Part shown: piece after piece, positions 41,060 to 43,955 of the stretch
Numbering within the stretch: position 1 is the stretch's first letter
Layout: the number at the start of each line of letters is the position of its first letter
From: Lapidilactobacillus luobeiensis
GTDB lineage: Bacteria; Bacillota; Bacilli; Lactobacillales; Lactobacillaceae
Assembly: GCF_024345205.1 (NCBI RefSeq)
Contig: NZ_BROC01000025.1
Location: forward strand, 1-43,955
Reading direction: 5' to 3'
DNA: 43,955 nucleotides
Notes under the pieces: generated by a model
Databases searched by the model: none
What the model saw: only the letters and a program-made list of their open reading frames with translations
What the model was told of the DNA's origin: nothing
Translations under genes and position numbers: made by a program

Positions 41060-42520
41060 TTAGCGTGCCGCGAGATCTGGCTCGCGACGGCGAATGTTGA
41101 TCAGAAATGCAATGATGATCAATACCAAACCGATGATCATAATCGTATGAATGCCATTGAATAGAATCGTTCGCAACTGTGGTAGTAATGCTGGATCGAG
41201 ACCTTTAGCAGTCGCCGAATCTGACAGATGATTGATCATGTTGGTTGTGATCCCATGTCCGGCAGTTGCCACTTGACGGGTTGTACTTAAACTGAGGACA
41301 GCGCCGAAAATTGAGGCGAGGAAGGTTTCCCCAAGCGTTCGAAATAAAAGGCCAAACGTGGTCGAAACACTCACGAGTTCTTTTTCGACCCCGTCTTGAA
41401 TGGACACCTGCATTGGTGTGAATGACAAGCCCATACCAAATCCTTCAAAAGCACCACTGATCAGCAACCACCAATACGGGGCATTCTTGGTTGCAATTAC
41501 CATGGCAAGTGCAGAGATTAGCAAACTGGTTGTCCCCACCAGAACAATGGTTTTGTATCCAAGCTTCGTCATGAGATGCGCGGTTAAGCGGGTGCCGATC
41601 AAAAGCATCAGGGAACCAGCAATCTGGGTCAATCCGCCAAACGTTGCGTTTGTCCCCAGAATTCCTTGCGCCCACATTGGAGCATAGACGCTATAACCGA
41701 TAAAGAATCCATTGATTAAAAACATGATCAGGTTTTGCGCTTGAACCGGCCAAGCCGTGATTAACTGGTGTGGAATCAAAGGATTGGTTGCACGGCCTTC
41801 AACGTGCCAAAACGCGGCTAATAAAATGACTCCTGCAAGTAAAAGCAATACCGCGCGTAAGCCACTGACGGCGATTGCGTCGCCTGCAAACAGCAACATA
41901 ATCAACGCGAGTGCGAGGACCGCTGCGCCTGCATAATCGAAGGATTGTCGTTTTCCTTGACGCTTAGTATCTTGATAAGCCCATTGTAGTAACAACATTG
42001 AGATGATTCCGATTGGCAAGTTGATAAAGAAAATCCAGTGCCAAGTAAATTGATCAACTAGCCACCCACCGATAATTGGACCACTCACCGTGGAAAGGGT
42101 GTAAGACGCAGTGACCCAACCTAAAGCCCGTGCGCGCTGCGCAGCATTGGGATAAATATCTGCGTAGATAATGAATGGAATTGAAACCATGCCGCCAGTT
42201 CCAATGCCCATTACCGCTCGAGCGACAATTAGCATAACCATACTATTGGATAATCCAGCGATGACCGAGCTGCCGATAAATAAGAATGTGGAAATCTGAA
42301 AGGCACGTTTGTTACCGATGGTTTCACCAATTCGACCCCATAATACGGTTGTGATTGCCGTGCCTAATAAGAATACGGAACTGACCCAACCGACGAGCCG
42401 GATGCCGTTTAAGTCGCTAATAATCACTGGTAGTGCAGTGTTAACAATGGTGGCGTCTAGGCCACCCATAAAATTGGCAATTAGTAAGGCAATCGTTGCC
42501 ATTGCGAGTTTTCTTTTCAT
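41060..42520 (-). CDS. MFS multidrug efflux transporter, DHA2 (14-helix) type
   Basis: The 486-residue protein has about 14 hydrophobic helices. The DHA2 marks are LIANFMGGLDATIVNTALPV in helix 1 (motif D1), GRIGETIGNKRAF in the loop between helices 2 and 3 (motif A), and GPIIGGWLVDQFTWHWIFFINLP in helix 5 (motif C, antiporter). ATG 42520 has AGAGGAGG 4-11 bases upstream; the frame extends 36 codons further through the previous gene end. Proton-driven drug export is typical. It is the second gene of the TetR-linked operon. Confidence 0.92.
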   Translation of the reverse strand: MKRKLAMATIALLIANFMGGLDATIVNTALPVIISDLNGIRLVGWVSSVFLLGTAITTVLWGRIGETIGNKRAFQISTFLFIGSSVIAGLSNSMVMLIVARAVMGIGTGGMVSIPFIIYADIYPNAAQRARALGWVTASYTLSTVSGPIIGGWLVDQFTWHWIFFINLPIGIISMLLLQWAYQDTKRQGKRQSFDYAGAAVLALALIMLLFAGDAIAVSGLRAVLLLLAGVILLAAFWHVEGRATNPLIPHQLITAWPVQAQNLIMFLINGFFIGYSVYAPMWAQGILGTNATFGGLTQIAGSLMLLIGTRLTAHLMTKLGYKTIVLVGTTSLLISALAMVIATKNAPYWWLLISGAFEGFGMGLSFTPMQVSIQDGVEKELVSVSTTFGLLFRTLGETFLASIFGAVLSLSTTRQVATAGHGITTNMINHLSDSATAKGLDPALLPQLRTILFNGIHTIMIIGLVLIIIAFLINIRRREPDLAAR

Positions 42521-42530
42521 AAAGCCTCCT

Positions 42531-42902
42531 CTAAAAAAATTGTGCTTGCGAGCGGGTGATTTGCCATGCGTTATTGCGTTGAGCAAGTCTAGTCGTTGTC
42601 TCAATGTGCCAGCAATTCTCAAAGCCATAAATGCGGGCGGTTAAGTCTGACCGGCTGACAATGACAACATCTGTGCCGTCTTCAGTTACTGTTAAAGTCA
42701 ATTCGTTACTGTCGAGATAGCGCATGCGACCAATTCGCATCTGATCTAACCAGACCTCCCGAGATTCTACTTTGCCATTGAGATGGACGAAAATTGCGTC
42801 TGGCGCAATTACTTGTTTCAGCAATGTCACATCGTGCCGTAGCATGCCTGATGTCATTTCGTGAAAAACGGCAATCGTTTCCTGTCTGGTTTGCTTATCC
42901 AT
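42531..42902 (-). CDS. DUF4440/NTF2-like protein
   Basis: The 123-residue protein has the NTF2 pattern: helix RQETIAVFHEMTSGMLRHDV, LLKQVIAPDAIFVHLNGKVE, strand-rich middle and end NNAWQITRSQAQFF. It is similar in fold, not closely in sequence, to the protein at 39755. The ATG 42902 is preferred over an upstream frame start since GGCGGTGAAG is upstream. It is first in the operon, 35 bases below the promoter palindrome. The function is unknown. Confidence 0.8.
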   Translation of the reverse strand: MDKQTRQETIAVFHEMTSGMLRHDVTLLKQVIAPDAIFVHLNGKVESREVWLDQMRIGRMRYLDSNELTLTVTEDGTDVVIVSRSDLTARIYGFENCWHIETTTRLAQRNNAWQITRSQAQFF

Positions 42903-42927
42903 AATGACTTCACCGCCTTTCAATATT

Positions 42928-42941
42928 GCTAGTATACCAGC
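42928..42941 (-). promoter_or_regulatory. Probable TetR operator overlapping the cargo operon promoter
   Basis: GCTAGTATACCAGC (plus strand) is a near-perfect palindrome with one mismatched pair. On the minus strand it contains TGGTATACT, an extended -10 element. The TetR-family gene lies immediately upstream, so repression at this site is likely. Confidence 0.6.
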
Positions 42942-43011
42942 GTCGATGAACTCATTCGATGGGCAATGTTTTCAAATTCGGGTCTTATGCCACACTTTTT
43001 AAAAAAGCGGC

Positions 43012-43043
43012 GCAAAAAAAAGACAACCAGTTTCCTGATTGTC
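43012..43043 (-). terminator. Terminator of the TetR gene
   Basis: On the minus strand the stem GACAATCAG / CTGGTTGTC with a GAAA loop is followed by eight or more T. Confidence 0.9.
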
Positions 43044-43052
43044 TGATTGTAA

Positions 43053-43637
43053 CTATTGATCAAATGCTGAAAGTAACTTTTCGACACCACCTTGTATCAA
43101 TGCAGTTGCAAGTGTGATGACGTCTTCTAATGGTGCAGAACGGTTATTGTCGATCCACTGGTGATACACACGTAGGCCAGTGTCTTGGACAAAGCTTAAC
43201 AACATTTGCTTTTGCCAATCCGCAAGCTTTTGGAATTCCGGTGAGGCTCCCCAAGTCTTACTCATGACCTGATCCACCATCTGCTGTCTGATTCCAGAAT
43301 AAGCACCACTGATCGTGATTCGGTCATAGGCTGGGCCTTGGACCGCAGAGTATTCGAAGAAGCTGCGAACGCTTTTGGCGATGTCTCGTGGGTATTGAAA
43401 GTGAGCCGTGATTTGTAAGTAGCCTTGTGAGTAACGAGACTGCATTTCAGATAAGAGATCGTCCATAGTCGGATAATACCGATAAAAGGTCTTCTTATTG
43501 ATTTGGGCCAACTTGGCGAGAGCCGTAACGGTAATTTTTTCGTAATCGTTCGCTAGTATCAATGTTTCAAATGCGTCATAGATCGAGTTGATGGTCTTCT
43601 GAACGCGTAAATCTTCATATCCAGTTAATTTCATCAT
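43053..43637 (-). CDS. TetR/AcrR-family transcriptional regulator
   Basis: The 194-residue protein has an N-terminal TetR helix-turn-helix: NSIYDAFETLILANDYEKIT, then VTALAKLAQINKKTFYRYYP. The remainder is the helical ligand-binding and dimerisation part. The start is set at 43637 with TATGGAGA upstream; the 34 extra codons of the longer frame overlap the small upstream gene in another frame. It most likely represses the adjacent efflux operon through the palindrome at 42928. Confidence 0.9.
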   Translation of the reverse strand: MMKLTGYEDLRVQKTINSIYDAFETLILANDYEKITVTALAKLAQINKKTFYRYYPTMDDLLSEMQSRYSQGYLQITAHFQYPRDIAKSVRSFFEYSAVQGPAYDRITISGAYSGIRQQMVDQVMSKTWGASPEFQKLADWQKQMLLSFVQDTGLRVYHQWIDNNRSAPLEDVITLATALIQGGVEKLLSAFDQ

Positions 43638-43660
43638 TGAATCTCCATAAACTGTTTCAT

Positions 43661-43798
43661 CTACGCTAGGATGCCATTTAGAATCCAAAGCAATGCTGTA
43701 CCAGGCGTCATAATTAACATTGCCGGTAGGTAAATCCAAGTGAGACCAAGCGCAATTAATTTGATGATAAGAGTAGTTACCCGTCCTTTTGTCAGCAT
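43661..43798 (-). CDS. Small hydrophobic protein upstream of the TetR gene
   Basis: A 45-residue frame on the minus strand starts MLTKGRVTTLIIKLIALGLT and ends in TAG 43661-43663, with two hydrophobic segments (about residues 9-26 and 28-44). The ribosome site is weak (ACGGTG). It ends 23 bases before the TetR start and could be cotranscribed with it. It is not recognised; the balanced hydrophobic pattern with basic N-terminus argues for a real membrane peptide. Confidence 0.45.
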   Translation of the reverse strand: MLTKGRVTTLIIKLIALGLTWIYLPAMLIMTPGTALLWILNGILA

Positions 43799-43955
43799 AT
43801 TCACCGTTTCTTTGATAAACAAGTCATTAGAGTAATTTTACGCGAAAAACTGTTAATTTACCAGAGCATGCTTTGCATTGATGGCGTCAAGTTAACGTGG
43901 GTTTTAGTAATAAAGATATTTGCTAGAATTATCTGAATACTGATGGCACCAGTAC

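Noticed and set aside
1-43955. tRNA or rRNA genes
   Set aside because: I found no cloverleaf with a TTCGA-type T-loop and no rRNA-like conserved segments in the intergenic regions.

Overview
The window looks like a chromosomal segment of a low-to-mid GC Firmicute of the family Lactobacillaceae. The support is the set of protein families (PstS lipoprotein with two PstB paralogues, KtrB/KtrA, Gram-positive HelD, PepI-type proline iminopeptidase, type I CoaA, CsbD and GlsB stress proteins, a NADH oxidase with a single redox Cys), together with strong AGGAGG ribosome sites and TTG/GTG starts. I cannot name the genus from sequence alone.

Layout. 1-1880: the tail of one membrane protein, then an ECF sigma factor overlapping a full paralogue of that protein, each followed by a near-identical terminator (a tandem cassette). 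1937-7015: a PhoP-box promoter and pstS-pstC-pstA-pstB-pstB-phoU, the high-affinity phosphate uptake operon. 7948-14027: an orphan OmpR-type regulator, the KtrB/KtrA potassium uptake pair and a P-type cation ATPase. 14158-15412: two DUF2975-like membrane proteins and a small XRE regulator behind palindromic operators. 15488-17971 (minus): a stand-alone EAL protein and HflX. 19392-22725: NADH oxidase, SGNH hydrolase and an alpha/beta esterase. 23960-26576: a BceAB-like ABC exporter. 26686-29420 (minus): histidine phosphatase, proline iminopeptidase, aldo/keto reductase. 29807-32050: two FluC fluoride channel subunits and several small membrane or stress proteins. 32356-38404: HelD, CoaA and GuaA.

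Downstream of guaA there is a scar of an integrated element: the C-terminus of a tyrosine recombinase joined to the N-terminus of a small conjugative-element-like protein. It is followed by a compact minus-strand detoxification-type operon (NTF2-like protein, 14-TM MFS pump, aldo/keto reductase, NTF2-like protein, NAD(P)-binding protein). A TetR regulator lies upstream, and a palindrome overlaps the operon promoter.

The most unusual content is not protein coding. Four intergenic loci (about 7070-7890, 18270-19225, 22850-23795, 35885-36630) each carry two mutually inverted modules of about 120-290 bp. Every module can fold as a three-way junction. Junction linkers are conserved between copies while the stems differ and remain complementary, i.e. 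the stems covary. A second structured element of about 120 nt occurs three times, also with swapped but complementary stems. Two of its copies sit inside modules of the first family at different positions, so it appears to be mobile. I recognise neither family; they are the best candidates here for something undescribed.
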